Assembly (NCBI GenBank): GCA_903827955.1
Contig: CAIKKJ010000168.1
Location: 1 to 58,852, forward strand
Direction of reading: 5' to 3'
Source of the DNA: an uncultured Verrucomicrobia subdivision 3 bacterium
GTDB taxonomy: Bacteria; Verrucomicrobiota; Verrucomicrobiia; Limisphaerales; UBA11358
Length of the DNA: 58,852 bases
The notes beneath the pieces are model-generated. The model did no database searches and was not told the DNA's origin. It saw only the letters and a program-made list of their open reading frames with translations. Position 1 is the stretch's first letter. The number at the start of each line of letters is the position of its first letter. Both the position numbers and the translations under genes were made by a program. This document shows, one piece after another, positions 44,809 to 54,159 of this stretch.

Positions 44809-45861
44809 ATGGCCAACTATTTCATCATCGGCGGCGACCAAAAAGAATACGGTCCCGTCACGGCGGAAGACATCCAGCTGTGGATCGCCGAAGGCCGGCT
44901 CAACGCGCACTCCTCCGCGCGCAGCGAAATGGAAACGGACTGGCGTCCGCTCGGCTCGTTCGCGGAGTTCGCCGACGCGTTCCGCACCGCGCCGCCGACC
45001 ATCGCGCCGCTGACGGCGTCCTCCTCAACTTCGGCCAGCGAACCGGCCAGCGTGGATTTCCTGGAACGCGATTACGAACTCGACATCGGCGGCTGCGTGA
45101 CGCGCAGCTGGGAAGTTCTGAAAAAAGATTTTGGCAATCTGTTCGGCGGATTTCTGGTGGCGATGGGCGTGGTAGTTATCGCGTCATTCGCCATCGGCGG
45201 CCTTGGCACGCTGATCCTGCCGGAGAGCCTGTTTCATTCGGAAATTTTTCGGCAGATTTTCAACCTATTTTATTCCGCCGTGCTGGCGCTGGTGGCCGGG
45301 CCGATGATGGCCGGGCTGTATTATCTTTTCATCCGCGCGAATCGCAGCCAGAGCGTCAGCATCAGCGACGTGTTCATCGGCTTCCAAAAAAATTTCAAGG
45401 AGCTGTATCTCGGCTACCTCACCGTGGCGTTGCTGGTCGGTCTGTGCATGATTCCCTACACGGTCGTCAACGACGCCAAGCTGCTGCCCATCACCGAGCA
45501 GATGCGCCACGCATCGCCCGCCGATGTGCAGGCACTGATGCCGCAGTTCTGGACGGCGCTGTTCAGCACCTTGCCGGTGTTGTTCATCTGCTTGATTCCG
45601 GTGACATATCTCTCGCTCAACTGGCAGTTCACTTTGCCGCTCATCATGGACAAACAGATGCCGTTCCTGACCGCGATGAAAACAAGCTGGAAGATGGTGC
45701 ATAAACATTGGTGGCAGGTGTTCGGCCTGACGATTGTCGTGGGACTGGTCAGCGCGGCGGGGGTTCTCGGTTGCTGTGTCGGCGTGTTGGTGACCATTCC
45801 CATCGGCATGGGCGCGATGATGATTGGCTATGAAACAATCTTCGGTGAACGCAAAAACTAG
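44809..45861 (+). CDS. Membrane protein with N-terminal GYF_2 domain
   Basis: 350 residues from the ATG at 44809, preceded by GGAG (a clear Shine-Dalgarno sequence). The first 55 residues (YFIIGGDQKEYGPVTAEDIQ) are a GYF_2 domain, a cytoplasmic peptide-binding module. The rest has about six membrane helices resembling the DUF975/stomatin-independent group of polytopic proteins. It overlaps the following pterin dehydratase gene by 32 bases. Function unknown; GYF_2 may recruit proline-rich partners to the membrane. Confidence 0.78.
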   Translation: MANYFIIGGDQKEYGPVTAEDIQLWIAEGRLNAHSSARSEMETDWRPLGSFAEFADAFRTAPPTIAPLTASSSTSASEPASVDFLERDYELDIGGCVTRSWEVLKKDFGNLFGGFLVAMGVVVIASFAIGGLGTLILPESLFHSEIFRQIFNLFYSAVLALVAGPMMAGLYYLFIRANRSQSVSISDVFIGFQKNFKELYLGYLTVALLVGLCMIPYTVVNDAKLLPITEQMRHASPADVQALMPQFWTALFSTLPVLFICLIPVTYLSLNWQFTLPLIMDKQMPFLTAMKTSWKMVHKHWWQVFGLTIVVGLVSAAGVLGCCVGVLVTIPIGMGAMMIGYETIFGERKN

Positions 45862-46489
45862 CCGCACCAAGGCGCGCAACGCCGCGCTAATGAATTTGCT
45901 CGGCACACCCGGCCTCGGTTCACTCATGGCCGGACGCATCGTAGCTGGCGTCGGGCAACTGCTGGTTGCACTCACAGGCTTCGTGCTGGTCACTATCTGG
46001 TTTGTGCAGGTGATGAAAAATTACTACGGCCAGATGTTCAATAGCGACAGCACGGAACATCGTCCAGTTGTCCTGACCGGATTGATACTCGGGGCCGGAT
46101 TATTTGCCGTCGGTTGGATTTGGTCGCTCGTCACGAGCTTGAGCTTGCTGCGCGCTGCCAAAAGTTCGGAGGCCGATGAACTGAAAATGTTTTTTGCTAC
46201 GGCAAGCGCGCTCGACGAAACTAAAATCATTGCCGCGCTCGGTGACTTGCCGCAGTGGACACGCCGTGGCGTTATCATTGCGCGCACGTTCGAGTTTGCG
46301 GATTTGGTGGCGGCGATGAAGTTCGTCAATGCCGTCGCGGAGATTGCCGAGGCTGCGCAGCATCATCCTGATGTGGACATCCGTTCGAACAAGGTCACGC
46401 TCGCGCTCACCACGCATGACACCGGCGGATTGACGGAAAAAGATTTCGCCCTTGCGCAACGGTGCGACGCGCTGGCCGCGCGTGGCTAA
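45830..46489 (+). CDS. Membrane-anchored pterin-4a-carbinolamine dehydratase
   Basis: 219 residues from the ATG at 45830. Residues 20-62 and 80-106 include two membrane helices (LVALTGFVLVTIWFV, LTGLILGAGLFAVGWIW); from about 115 to the end is a dehydratase domain. Its active-site pattern is intact: HHPD (178-181), NKVTLALTTHD with H196, and GLTEKDFALAQ. Ordinary enzymes of this family are about 100 soluble residues and recycle tetrahydrobiopterin. The membrane anchor is unusual. An in-frame ATG at 45890 is possible but would cut the first helix's approach. It overlaps the gene before it and, by four bases, the convergent gene after it. Confidence 0.82.
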   Translation: MKQSSVNAKTSRTKARNAALMNLLGTPGLGSLMAGRIVAGVGQLLVALTGFVLVTIWFVQVMKNYYGQMFNSDSTEHRPVVLTGLILGAGLFAVGWIWSLVTSLSLLRAAKSSEADELKMFFATASALDETKIIAALGDLPQWTRRGVIIARTFEFADLVAAMKFVNAVAEIAEAAQHHPDVDIRSNKVTLALTTHDTGGLTEKDFALAQRCDALAARG

Positions 46490-47415
46490 AAAACTTTCGG
46501 CATTCCTTCTTCGAGAATTTTCAGATGCTTCGTCAGCCGCTGCTGTGCGGTGAGTTCCCGCAACCAGCGCAGCGGTTCGTCCATGGCCTCAAATGACAAT
46601 TTGAACGTGCCGTAGTGCATCGGCACAAAAAATTTCGCGCGCAGATCGCGGAACGCCTGCACCGCCTCGTCCGGCCCCATGTGAACTTGGCGGAAACTTT
46701 CCGGATGATACGCGCCGATAGGCAGCAGCGCGATTTCCGGGCGGAGCTTCTCCCCAATTTCCGCGAAGCCTTCGAAATAGGCGCTGTCGCCGCAGTGATA
46801 AATTTTCCGGCCCTGATGCTCCAGCACGAAGCCGCCGTAGCCGCGATGATGATCATGCAAGGTCCGCGCGCCCCAGTGCTTGCTCGGCGTGAACGTCACC
46901 TTCCAGTCGCGCTGCGAAAAACTTTCCCACCAGTCCAGTTCCACGACGCGCGCGAAGCCGAGATTTTTTGCGAGGTCGCCCACGCCCCACGGCATCACGC
47001 CGATTTTCGTGGCCGGTAATTTTCGTAGCGTGGGCTTGTGGAAATGGTCGAAGTGCGCGTGCGTCAGCAAAACCAAATCAATCGGCGGTAAATCATTCAA
47101 GCGCAAACCGGAGCGCTTGATGCGCTTCAACAGAAAAAGCCAGTTCGCGAAATTCGGATCCACCAGCACGTTCAAATCCGAAAACTGAATGAGGAATGAC
47201 GCATGACCAATCCACGTCACCGCGACCTGACCGTGTTTCAGTTTGGGAAAAACCGGCCGCCGATGTTCGCCGTGGCGCGGCGTGAGCCAGCCTTTCCAGA
47301 CGAGCTCCTGAAAAAAAGTGCGCGGGTTGAAATGTTTCGCGGGCGTGAGGTCCTTGAACGAGCGCGGGATTTTCCGGCGCGGAACTTCGGGTCGGTTGGA
47401 CGCTGCCTTCGTCAT
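46486..47415 (-). CDS. MBL-fold metal-dependent hydrolase (UlaG/NAPE-PLD-like)
   Basis: 309 residues. Metallo-beta-lactamase motifs: TWIGHASFLIQF, LLTHAHFDHFHKP (HxHxDH), a GDSAYFEGF segment and a final MHYGTF. Sequence around it (GVGDLAKNLGF, GRKIYHCGDSAYF) is like the L-ascorbate-6-phosphate lactonase and NAPE-phospholipase D group. It binds two metals; substrate unknown. It is convergent with the dehydratase gene. Confidence 0.88.
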   Translation of the reverse strand: MTKAASNRPEVPRRKIPRSFKDLTPAKHFNPRTFFQELVWKGWLTPRHGEHRRPVFPKLKHGQVAVTWIGHASFLIQFSDLNVLVDPNFANWLFLLKRIKRSGLRLNDLPPIDLVLLTHAHFDHFHKPTLRKLPATKIGVMPWGVGDLAKNLGFARVVELDWWESFSQRDWKVTFTPSKHWGARTLHDHHRGYGGFVLEHQGRKIYHCGDSAYFEGFAEIGEKLRPEIALLPIGAYHPESFRQVHMGPDEAVQAFRDLRAKFFVPMHYGTFKLSFEAMDEPLRWLRELTAQQRLTKHLKILEEGMPKVF

Positions 47416-47457
47416 GTGGTGATTTGACTCTAACAGCAGCGCGGTGGCGAACCAATT

Positions 47458-47556
47458 TCAAATCGCACGCCGGCCGTCGAACTTCCGGTTCACTTTGTCC
47501 TCGTCAATCACCACGCTCATCACGCGGCCATTGCCCGGTCTAGCGGCGGGCGCAGT
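47458..47556 (-). other. Coding-like tail in frame after DUF2721 stop
   Basis: After the TAA of the DUF2721 gene the same frame stays open for 32 codons and reads like protein: RPGNGRVMSVVIDEDKVNRK, then FDGRRAI and TGA. An ATG at 47520 could start a 20-residue peptide. It may be a remnant of a separate gene, a stop read-through extension or chance. I recognise no family. Confidence 0.35.
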
Positions 47557-48030
47557 TTAATTTTTCTTTGCACTGGCCGCCGCGCGGGAATCGGCCAGAT
47601 CCAGTTCCAGCGCGTGCAGCGAAAGATTGATGTCGCCCATGAACGCCACGAGCGACGCCGCCAGCGACGCGAGGCACGCGATGAAGATGACCACCGCCGG
47701 CCACGCGGCTTCGCAGCGGAACCACGCGGTCAGAAACAGCGTCACCACCAGCAGCGCGGCGAGAAACGCGCTCGTCACGGAAAACAAAATCGCCAGCCGG
47801 ATGATTTTGGCGCGGCGATAAATGATGTCCACCTGCGCCTGGGTGGCGGCGCGCTCGGTGCCGGCTTGCGTGGCGAGTTCATTCGTCAACTGCCGCGCGC
47901 GGTCAATGCAGCGGCCCAGGCGGTTGGTCATCGTGAGCAGCAGCAGCCCGACGCCGGAAATCAGAATGACCGGCCCGACGGCGTCGCGCAGTTCGGGGAT
48001 GATTTGTTCGAGTGAGGTCGGCGGCAGCAT
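47557..48030 (-). CDS. DUF2721 membrane protein
   Basis: 157 residues. GPVILISGVGLLLLTMTNRLGRCIDRARQL, then three hydrophobic segments (IIRLAILFSVTSAFLAALLVV and further) are the DUF2721 pattern: a small integral membrane protein of unknown role found in many phyla. A signature NRLGR-type motif is present. It lies upstream of the MBL-fold gene on the minus strand. Confidence 0.82.
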   Translation of the reverse strand: MLPPTSLEQIIPELRDAVGPVILISGVGLLLLTMTNRLGRCIDRARQLTNELATQAGTERAATQAQVDIIYRRAKIIRLAILFSVTSAFLAALLVVTLFLTAWFRCEAAWPAVVIFIACLASLAASLVAFMGDINLSLHALELDLADSRAAASAKKN

Positions 48031-48110
48031 AAATGTTCAACGGCAGTTTAACCGCGCGCGGCGAAGAATCAACAGCCACAAACTGGCAACGACACACCCA
48101 AACTTGTTGT

Positions 48111-49253
48111 TCAAATTTTGACCCACCTGCCTGACGCCGAAGATTTTTCCACCGCCGTCAGCACGCGCTGGGTTTTCAAGCCGTCCTCGAACGTCGGATG
48201 CACGGACGTGCCGGCGGCGCAGGCGTTCACAAAATCCGCGAACGTGTGGACGAACGTGTGCTCGTAGCCGATGCCATGGCCGGGCGGCCACCAATTTGAA
48301 ACGTAAGGCTGGATGTTGTCGCGCTGCGTGACGAGGATATCGCGGAAACCCTGCCGGTCTTTCGGATCGTCGCCGTTGTAAAATTTCAAACGGTTCATGT
48401 CCTCGAAATCGAAAAAGATGGAACCCTTGCTGCCGTTGATTTCGATTTCAAAATGATTCCGCCGGCCCGGGGCGTAACGCGTCGCTTCAAGATTCGCCAT
48501 CACGCCGTCGGCCATCCAGCCGAGAAACGCGGAGGAATCCGGCGCGGTGACTTTGCCGAGCTTGCGCGTGCCTTGCGCGAGCAGATCCGCGCGCGGACGC
48601 TCCGGCACGAACGTGTGAACCAGCCCGCAAACACTGGTGAATTCGCCGACGAGATAACGTCCCAAATCCACGATGTGCGAACCGATGTCGCTGTGGACAC
48701 CGCTGCCGCTGGTCTCTTTTTGCAACCGCCAGTCCACGGGAAATTCTGGGTCGGCGAGGCGATCCTGCGCATAGCGGGCGCGGAAGTGATGGATTTTTCC
48801 AAGCGCGCCTTCGTCGAGCATCCGCTTGGCGAGCGCGATGGCGGGAATGCGCCGGTAATTGTGGCAGACCATGTGGACGCGCTTGGATTTTTTCGCGGCG
48901 GCGAACATCGCCTCACATTCCTTCAAATCGCGGCCCAGCGGTTTTTCGCAGAGAACGTGCTTGCCGTTTTTGAGCGCGGCGATCGCCATCTCCGCGTGCG
49001 TGAACGTCGGCGTGCCGATGTCCACGATGTCAATGAGCGGCGATTCCACGACCTCGCGCCAGTCCGTCGTCGCGAACTGCCAGCCGAGTTTTGCGCGCGC
49101 GGCCTGCACGCCGGCGGCATCGCGTCCGCAGATCGTGTGCAGCTCGATATTCGCCTTCAGGTCAAAAAATTTCGGCGCCTGCCGCCACGCGTTTGAGTGC
49201 GCGCGGCCCATGAATTTGTAGCCGATGAGTCCGACGCGAAAAGTTTTGGGCAT
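48111..49253 (-). CDS. Gfo/Idh/MocA family oxidoreductase
   Basis: 380 residues from the ATG at 49253; a longer frame starts in the spacer. N-terminal Rossmann domain (VGLIGYKFMGRAHSNAW), catalytic-site EKPLGRDLKECEAMF and a long C-terminal domain with GSHIVDLGRYLVGEF identify the family, which oxidises or epimerises sugars or inositols with NAD(P). It is typical of Verrucomicrobia to have many paralogs; the substrate cannot be told. It diverges from lpxD (60 bases apart). Confidence 0.92.
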   Translation of the reverse strand: MPKTFRVGLIGYKFMGRAHSNAWRQAPKFFDLKANIELHTICGRDAAGVQAARAKLGWQFATTDWREVVESPLIDIVDIGTPTFTHAEMAIAALKNGKHVLCEKPLGRDLKECEAMFAAAKKSKRVHMVCHNYRRIPAIALAKRMLDEGALGKIHHFRARYAQDRLADPEFPVDWRLQKETSGSGVHSDIGSHIVDLGRYLVGEFTSVCGLVHTFVPERPRADLLAQGTRKLGKVTAPDSSAFLGWMADGVMANLEATRYAPGRRNHFEIEINGSKGSIFFDFEDMNRLKFYNGDDPKDRQGFRDILVTQRDNIQPYVSNWWPPGHGIGYEHTFVHTFADFVNACAAGTSVHPTFEDGLKTQRVLTAVEKSSASGRWVKI

Positions 49254-49312
49254 AAAGTTGGCAGTTGAACTGGATTTGTCCGGCTTTATAGTGAGCCGAA
49301 CAAATTTAGTCA

Positions 49313-50326
49313 ATGAATCTCACCAGCGCAGAAATCGCGAAACAACTCGGCGGCGAAGTCCTCGGCGACGCCACGATTACACTCACCGGCTTTGCCAGCG
49401 CCGACAGCGCTAAGGCGGGCGACCTCACGTTCGCGGAGAAGGCGGAATATTTTGCCATCGCCGAGCAGAGTGCGGCTACGGCGATCATCGTGGGCAAAGA
49501 TTTTTCCTCCGCCAAAAAGACTCTCATCCGCGTGGCGAATCCGCGCGTGGCCTACGCCAAGGCGGTCGCCATTTTTTTTCCGGAGCAGAAAATGCCGGCG
49601 GGAACCCATCCGAGCGCAGTCATTGCCACCTCGGCGCAGATTGACCCAACGGCGCACATCGGCCCGCATTGCACGGTCGGCGAGCGCGCGAAAATCGGCG
49701 CCAACGTCGTTTTACAGGCCGGTAATTTCATCGGCGACGACGCGGTCATCGGCGACGATGCAAACTTGTTCCCGAACGTCACCATTTATTCGAAGACGCA
49801 AATCGGCAAGCGCGTGCGCATCCACAGCGGCACGGTCATCGGCGCGGATGGTTTCAGTTACGTCTTCGATGCGGGCGCCCACCGCAAAGTGCCGCAGGTC
49901 GGCAACGTCATCATCGGCGACGACGTGGAGATCGGCTCAAATGTCTCCATTGACCGCGCCGCACTCGGTTCCACGAGCATTGGTCGCGGCACGAAGATTG
50001 ATAACCTCGTCCACATCGCGCACAACGTTGAAATTGGCGAGCATTGCATCCTCTGTGGACAGGTCGGCTTCGCGGGCAGCACGAAGTTGGGAAATTACGT
50101 CGTGCTCGCCGGCCAGGTCGGCATTGGCGGGCATCTGAAAATCGGCGATCGCGTCACCATCGGTTCCAAGGCGGGCGTGATGCACAACATTCCTGACGGC
50201 GAATCCTGGCTCGGCCTGCCCGCGCAGCCGGATAAGCAGGCGAAGCGCGTGATGATCGCCGTCCAGCGCCTGCCCGAACTTTTGAAGAAAGTCGCCGCTT
50301 GGGAAAAAAAACTGGGCGCCGAATAA
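49313..50326 (+). CDS. lpxD: UDP-3-O-acylglucosamine N-acyltransferase
   Basis: 337 residues. A left-handed beta-helix of hexapeptide repeats (ADSAKAGDLTFAEK in the N-terminal domain, IGADGFSYVFD, and DNLVHIAHNVEIGEHC with the catalytic histidine). LpxD adds the second acyl chain in lipid A synthesis, so the organism makes an outer membrane with LPS-type lipid. No other lpx gene is in the window. Confidence 0.95.
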   Translation: MNLTSAEIAKQLGGEVLGDATITLTGFASADSAKAGDLTFAEKAEYFAIAEQSAATAIIVGKDFSSAKKTLIRVANPRVAYAKAVAIFFPEQKMPAGTHPSAVIATSAQIDPTAHIGPHCTVGERAKIGANVVLQAGNFIGDDAVIGDDANLFPNVTIYSKTQIGKRVRIHSGTVIGADGFSYVFDAGAHRKVPQVGNVIIGDDVEIGSNVSIDRAALGSTSIGRGTKIDNLVHIAHNVEIGEHCILCGQVGFAGSTKLGNYVVLAGQVGIGGHLKIGDRVTIGSKAGVMHNIPDGESWLGLPAQPDKQAKRVMIAVQRLPELLKKVAAWEKKLGAE

Positions 50327-50344
50327 TCTTTCCACCGCCGTCCA

Positions 50345-51310
50345 TTGAACCCCGGCCCTTCCAAGCAACCTGTTCTTCAGCGCCCGCCGCCCTTCACCGA
50401 GGCCGGCGCGTGGCGCGACGTGGGCAAGGGCTGGCAGCCGCTCTTCGGCAGCTTTCACGGCGCGGGCTACAGCATCGAATGGCATGACTTTTTTGCGAAG
50501 CGCGAATTCGACTGGGGCGCGAGCTTTCATCCCGGCTGCGTGGAACTGTGCCTGAACCTCGATGGCCACGGTTTTGTGGCAGGCAAAAAAGAACGCGCAG
50601 AATTTTCGCCCGGCACCGCGGGCTTTTATCATCGCGGTGATGAACCGCTGACCGCCCAACGCGCGGCGGACGAACAGCATCGGTTTCTGACCGTGGAATT
50701 TTCCGGCGCATTTCTCGCCCGACATCTGGCCGGCATGGAACCGGTGCTGCATCCCGTGGCGCGCGCCGCCATTGAAAATGTTTCCGGCAAAAACACCGCC
50801 AGCGTCCCGGTGCGCCTCGGGGCGGCGCAGCAGCAGCTCATCGCCACGCTGCGGCAGCCGCCGGTTTATGCGACGGCACAACCGCTCTGGTATCAATGCA
50901 AGGCGCTGGAACTTGCGGTGACCTTTCTACTCGCCCCGCCGCCGGAGCAGGAAATGTTCTGCACGCGGCAGCAGCGCGTGGCGCAGGAACGCGTGGAACA
51001 GGTAATTTTTTTATTGAAGCAAAATCTAGCCGCGCCGCCGGCGCTGGAGGAGCTCGGCAAGAAAATCGGCTGCAGCCATTTTTATTTGAGCCGGATTTTT
51101 TCCGCGCAGACCGGCCACACCATCACGCAGCATCTCCGTCAGCTGCGCATGGAGCGCGCGGCGGAATTACTCAAGGCCGGCGACCACAATGTCACTGAGG
51201 CCGCGCTCGAAGTAGGCTACAACAGCCTAAGCCATTTTAGCGCGGCGTTCCACGAGACGTTCGGTTGCTGCCCTGGTTTGTATCCGCTGAAAACTCCCGC
51301 GCAGAAATAA
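50345..51310 (+). CDS. AraC-family transcription regulator
   Basis: 321 residues with the TTG at 50345 as start (not certain; no ATG lies nearby). The N-terminal part (residues 1-200) is a cupin-like sensor of unknown ligand; the C-terminal 110 residues have two helix-turn-helices (LEELGKKIGCSHFYLSRIFSAQTG, then VTEAALEVGYNSLSHFSAAF). It probably regulates a sugar or stress response. It is 18 bases after lpxD but may have its own promoter. Confidence 0.88.
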   Translation: MNPGPSKQPVLQRPPPFTEAGAWRDVGKGWQPLFGSFHGAGYSIEWHDFFAKREFDWGASFHPGCVELCLNLDGHGFVAGKKERAEFSPGTAGFYHRGDEPLTAQRAADEQHRFLTVEFSGAFLARHLAGMEPVLHPVARAAIENVSGKNTASVPVRLGAAQQQLIATLRQPPVYATAQPLWYQCKALELAVTFLLAPPPEQEMFCTRQQRVAQERVEQVIFLLKQNLAAPPALEELGKKIGCSHFYLSRIFSAQTGHTITQHLRQLRMERAAELLKAGDHNVTEAALEVGYNSLSHFSAAFHETFGCCPGLYPLKTPAQK

Positions 51311-51444
51311 TTTCAACGCGGCTGGCGGCCGGTTGCATATTGTTGTCGGTAGTTTGCAAAAACCCACGTATCGGACAAAACCACGATAGCTATTGGCAAA
51401 TGAGCGGCAGCAACGGGCAGGCGCAGTGACTAGCTTTGGTGTGC

Positions 51445-52248
51445 ATGAAAAAAACATTGTTGCTGGGAATTTTATTTACCGCCGGTTCTTTGCTGGCCGA
51501 CAACCGCCTCTTCACCTACACCTACGAGCCGGAGACCGAGCCGAAAGGCGACTGGGAAATCGAGCAGTCCATCACCTCGCGCCTCGGCCGCAACGCCGCC
51601 GTCGGGCAGAAAGATTTTCAAAGCTGGGAATTTCGCACCGAGGTCGAGCACGGTTTCACCGACCGCTACACCGCCTCGCTTTACCTCAATGAGACCTACG
51701 ATCATTTTCGCGACCCAGCGAATGGCGCGGTCATTTCAAACGATCATTGGGCGGGCGTTTCCGTCGAGAACCGTTACCTCGTGCTCGACCCGGCGAACAA
51801 TCCCGTCGGCCTCACGCTGTATCTCGAACCCACTTACGACGGCCATAACGCCGAGCTGGAGCAGAAAATAATTCTCGGCCAGCGCCACGGCGACTGGAAA
51901 TGGGCGCTGAACCTGACGCACGCGGTGGAGTGGCGAAATAATTTTCGCGAGACGGAAGGCGAGCTGGAACTGTCCGCCGGCCTCGCGTATCAGCTCACGC
52001 ACCGCTGGTCCGTCGGTGTGGAATTGCGCGACCACAACGAGCTGCCGGAATACAGCCGGTGGGAAAACACCGCCGTTTTTCTCGGCCCCGTCATCAGCTA
52101 TCACCGCCAGCAATGGTGGATCACACTATCGGCGATGCCGCAGATTTACGGCGCGAATTTTCTCAACAACGCCGATGGCGTCCACCGCCTCGACCTCGAA
52201 GGCCACGAACGGCTGAACGTGCGACTGCTGTTCGGCTTCAGTTTTTGA
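51445..52248 (+). CDS. Outer-membrane-like beta-barrel protein
   Basis: 267 residues from the ATG at 51445 (MKKTLLLGILFTAGSLLADN, a signal peptide). The mature part shows alternating aromatic strands (WEIEQSITSRL, FRTEVEHGFTDRYTASLYL, YLEPTYDGHNAELEQKII) and ends with FGFSF, a C-terminal phenylalanine typical of outer-membrane barrels. It looks like a porin-sized barrel of about 12-14 strands; I cannot name the family with certainty. Confidence 0.75.
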   Translation: MKKTLLLGILFTAGSLLADNRLFTYTYEPETEPKGDWEIEQSITSRLGRNAAVGQKDFQSWEFRTEVEHGFTDRYTASLYLNETYDHFRDPANGAVISNDHWAGVSVENRYLVLDPANNPVGLTLYLEPTYDGHNAELEQKIILGQRHGDWKWALNLTHAVEWRNNFRETEGELELSAGLAYQLTHRWSVGVELRDHNELPEYSRWENTAVFLGPVISYHRQQWWITLSAMPQIYGANFLNNADGVHRLDLEGHERLNVRLLFGFSF

Positions 52249-52296
52249 GCGCAAAAACTTGCTTGCCGCACTGCGGGCGAGCCGTTATCAAACCGC

Positions 52297-53406
52297 ATGG
52301 ATTCCCGCGAAGCATTCATCGCGTTGAACATGATCGAAGGTGTCGGGCCGGTGCGTGCCCGCTCGTTGCTGGAACATTTTGGCGATGCGCCCGCCATTCT
52401 CGCCGCGTCCAAACACGAACTTAGCCGCGTCCGCAACATCGGCGAGGACACGGCGGAAAAAATTTCAGCGTGGGAAAAGTCCGTGGACCTCGCGGGTGAG
52501 TTGAAGCGCATCGCCGATTACGGCTGCCACGTTTTAATCCAGTCGGATGAAAATTATCCGGCGATGCTGCGTGAGATTTACGATCCGCCGCTTGTGCTCT
52601 ACGTCAAAGGGGCATTAACCGCGAAGGACAAAAACGCCGTGGCGATGGTCGGTTCGCGCATGACCACGCACTACGGCCTCGAGACCGCGCGTAAGCTTGG
52701 TTACCAGCTCGCCTACACCGGCGTGACGGTGGTGAGCGGCGGCGCGCGGGGCATTGACACGGCGGCGCATCAGGGCGCGCTTTCGGGAAAAGGCCGCACC
52801 ATCGCGGTTTTTGGAACGGGCATCAATTTAATTTTCCCGACCGAGAACGCGGAACTCTTCGAGCGAATCGCCAGCAACGGCGCGGTGATTACGCAGTTTC
52901 CATTCAACCGCCCGGCGGACAAGCAATCATTTCCCATTCGTAACCGCATCGTCGCGGGCATGACGCTTGGCACAGTCGTCGTCGAAGCAAACCTCACGAG
53001 CGGCTCGCTCATCACGGCGAATTTTGCGACGGAATATGGCCGGCAGATTTTCGCCGTGCCAGGGCGGATTGATTCGCCGCGCAGCAAAGGCTGTCACGAC
53101 CTCATCAAAAAAGGCGCGAAGCTCTGCGAAGGCGTGGAAGATATTTTGAGCGAGTTTGAATATTTGTTTCCCGCGAGCAACAAGCCTGCGTCCGCCAGCG
53201 AAACCGGCGTGCTGCCCGCGCTAGAATTGAGCGAGAGCGAACAAAAAGTTTTCAACGCCGTGAGCGCCGATGACGAGAGTGCGATTGATGAAATCATCCG
53301 CGCCAGCGGTCTGCCGAGTTCGGCGGTGAACGTGGCGTTGTTCAGTTTGGAGATGAAACGACTGATCCGCCAGTTGCCGGGGAAATTATTTGTGCGGAAC
53401 AAATAA
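52297..53406 (+). CDS. dprA: DNA-processing protein DprA
   Basis: 369 residues. An N-terminal helix-hairpin-helix part (GVGPVRARSLLEHF), the Rossmann-like DprA domain with VGSRMTTHYGLETARKL, VVSGGARGIDTAAHQGAL and a C-terminal winged-helix domain (ESAIDEIIRASGL). DprA loads RecA on incoming single strands in natural transformation. No other competence gene is in the window. It converges with the HDOD operon end, six bases apart. Confidence 0.95.
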   Translation: MDSREAFIALNMIEGVGPVRARSLLEHFGDAPAILAASKHELSRVRNIGEDTAEKISAWEKSVDLAGELKRIADYGCHVLIQSDENYPAMLREIYDPPLVLYVKGALTAKDKNAVAMVGSRMTTHYGLETARKLGYQLAYTGVTVVSGGARGIDTAAHQGALSGKGRTIAVFGTGINLIFPTENAELFERIASNGAVITQFPFNRPADKQSFPIRNRIVAGMTLGTVVVEANLTSGSLITANFATEYGRQIFAVPGRIDSPRSKGCHDLIKKGAKLCEGVEDILSEFEYLFPASNKPASASETGVLPALELSESEQKVFNAVSADDESAIDEIIRASGLPSSAVNVALFSLEMKRLIRQLPGKLFVRNK

Positions 53407-53412
53407 TACTCA

Positions 53413-54153
53413 TCACTTCACCGGCTTCAAAAACTTGCTCTCGCAATCCGGACAGATGCCGTGGGTGATCTTCGTGTTGGAATTCGCCGTGATGTATTTC
53501 TCGATTTGATACCAGTAGCCGCTGTCGTTGCGGACTTTTTTGCACCACGCGCAGACGGGCAGCAAACTTTGCAGCGCTTCAATCTGGCTCGTGAGTTGCC
53601 GCGTGCGGCGCAAGGTGGCCAGCGCATCCGCGCTCGTGCCGAGCAAGGTGGAAAGCAAACTGAACGCGACTTCCTGCGCGGGCGCAACGTCGCGGCGCAG
53701 CAGCCCGCAAAACATCCCGACGACGTGGCTGGAAATCGCGAGTGAATGTAAAACGCCGCGCTCGCGTTCCGCTTCAGTTTCCAAGCCGAGCGCAAAAAAA
53801 ACCGGCGCGCCCTGTCGCAGCGCGAAGGCGAAGCGCCCGGCTTTCACCTGGCCGTCCACGAGATTTTGCAGCACCACGCCGGCCGCCTCGTCGCCGGCGA
53901 GCGCAAGGTCGAAGCTAAAATCCTTTGTGTTCACGGTCCAAAAACCGGTTTTGGAAAACAGGTTCAGCCCGCCGATGTAGCTTTGGCTGACGCGGAGAAT
54001 TCCTTTGGCGCTGTCTTGCGAGTGGAGGTCGCGGCGGAAATGTTCGAGCGCGGAGAAGAGCGCGGGCAGTTCGTGCTGTGCGTCGAGACGGCTCAACTTC
54101 TCCAAGCCGCTGCGGAGAAAATCGGGATAGACGGAATCAAATGGCTCGTTCAT
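53413..54153 (-). CDS. GAF-like signalling protein with zinc-ribbon tail
   Basis: 246 residues. Residues 1-180 look like a GAF-type sensor (QSYIGGLNLFSKTGFW, DEAAGVVLQNLVDGQ). The tail LLPVCAWCKKVRNDSGYW plus HGICPDCESKF gives two CxxC pairs, an element common at the C-termini of bacterial PAS/response-regulator proteins. No kinase or output domain is seen. It lies six bases downstream of the HDOD gene and is probably co-transcribed with it. Confidence 0.7.
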   Translation of the reverse strand: MNEPFDSVYPDFLRSGLEKLSRLDAQHELPALFSALEHFRRDLHSQDSAKGILRVSQSYIGGLNLFSKTGFWTVNTKDFSFDLALAGDEAAGVVLQNLVDGQVKAGRFAFALRQGAPVFFALGLETEAERERGVLHSLAISSHVVGMFCGLLRRDVAPAQEVAFSLLSTLLGTSADALATLRRTRQLTSQIEALQSLLPVCAWCKKVRNDSGYWYQIEKYITANSNTKITHGICPDCESKFLKPVK

Positions 54154-54159
54154 CGCGCC

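Noticed and set aside
50345-50500. ATG start for the AraC gene
   Set aside because: No in-frame ATG found near the family start; TTG is kept with low certainty.
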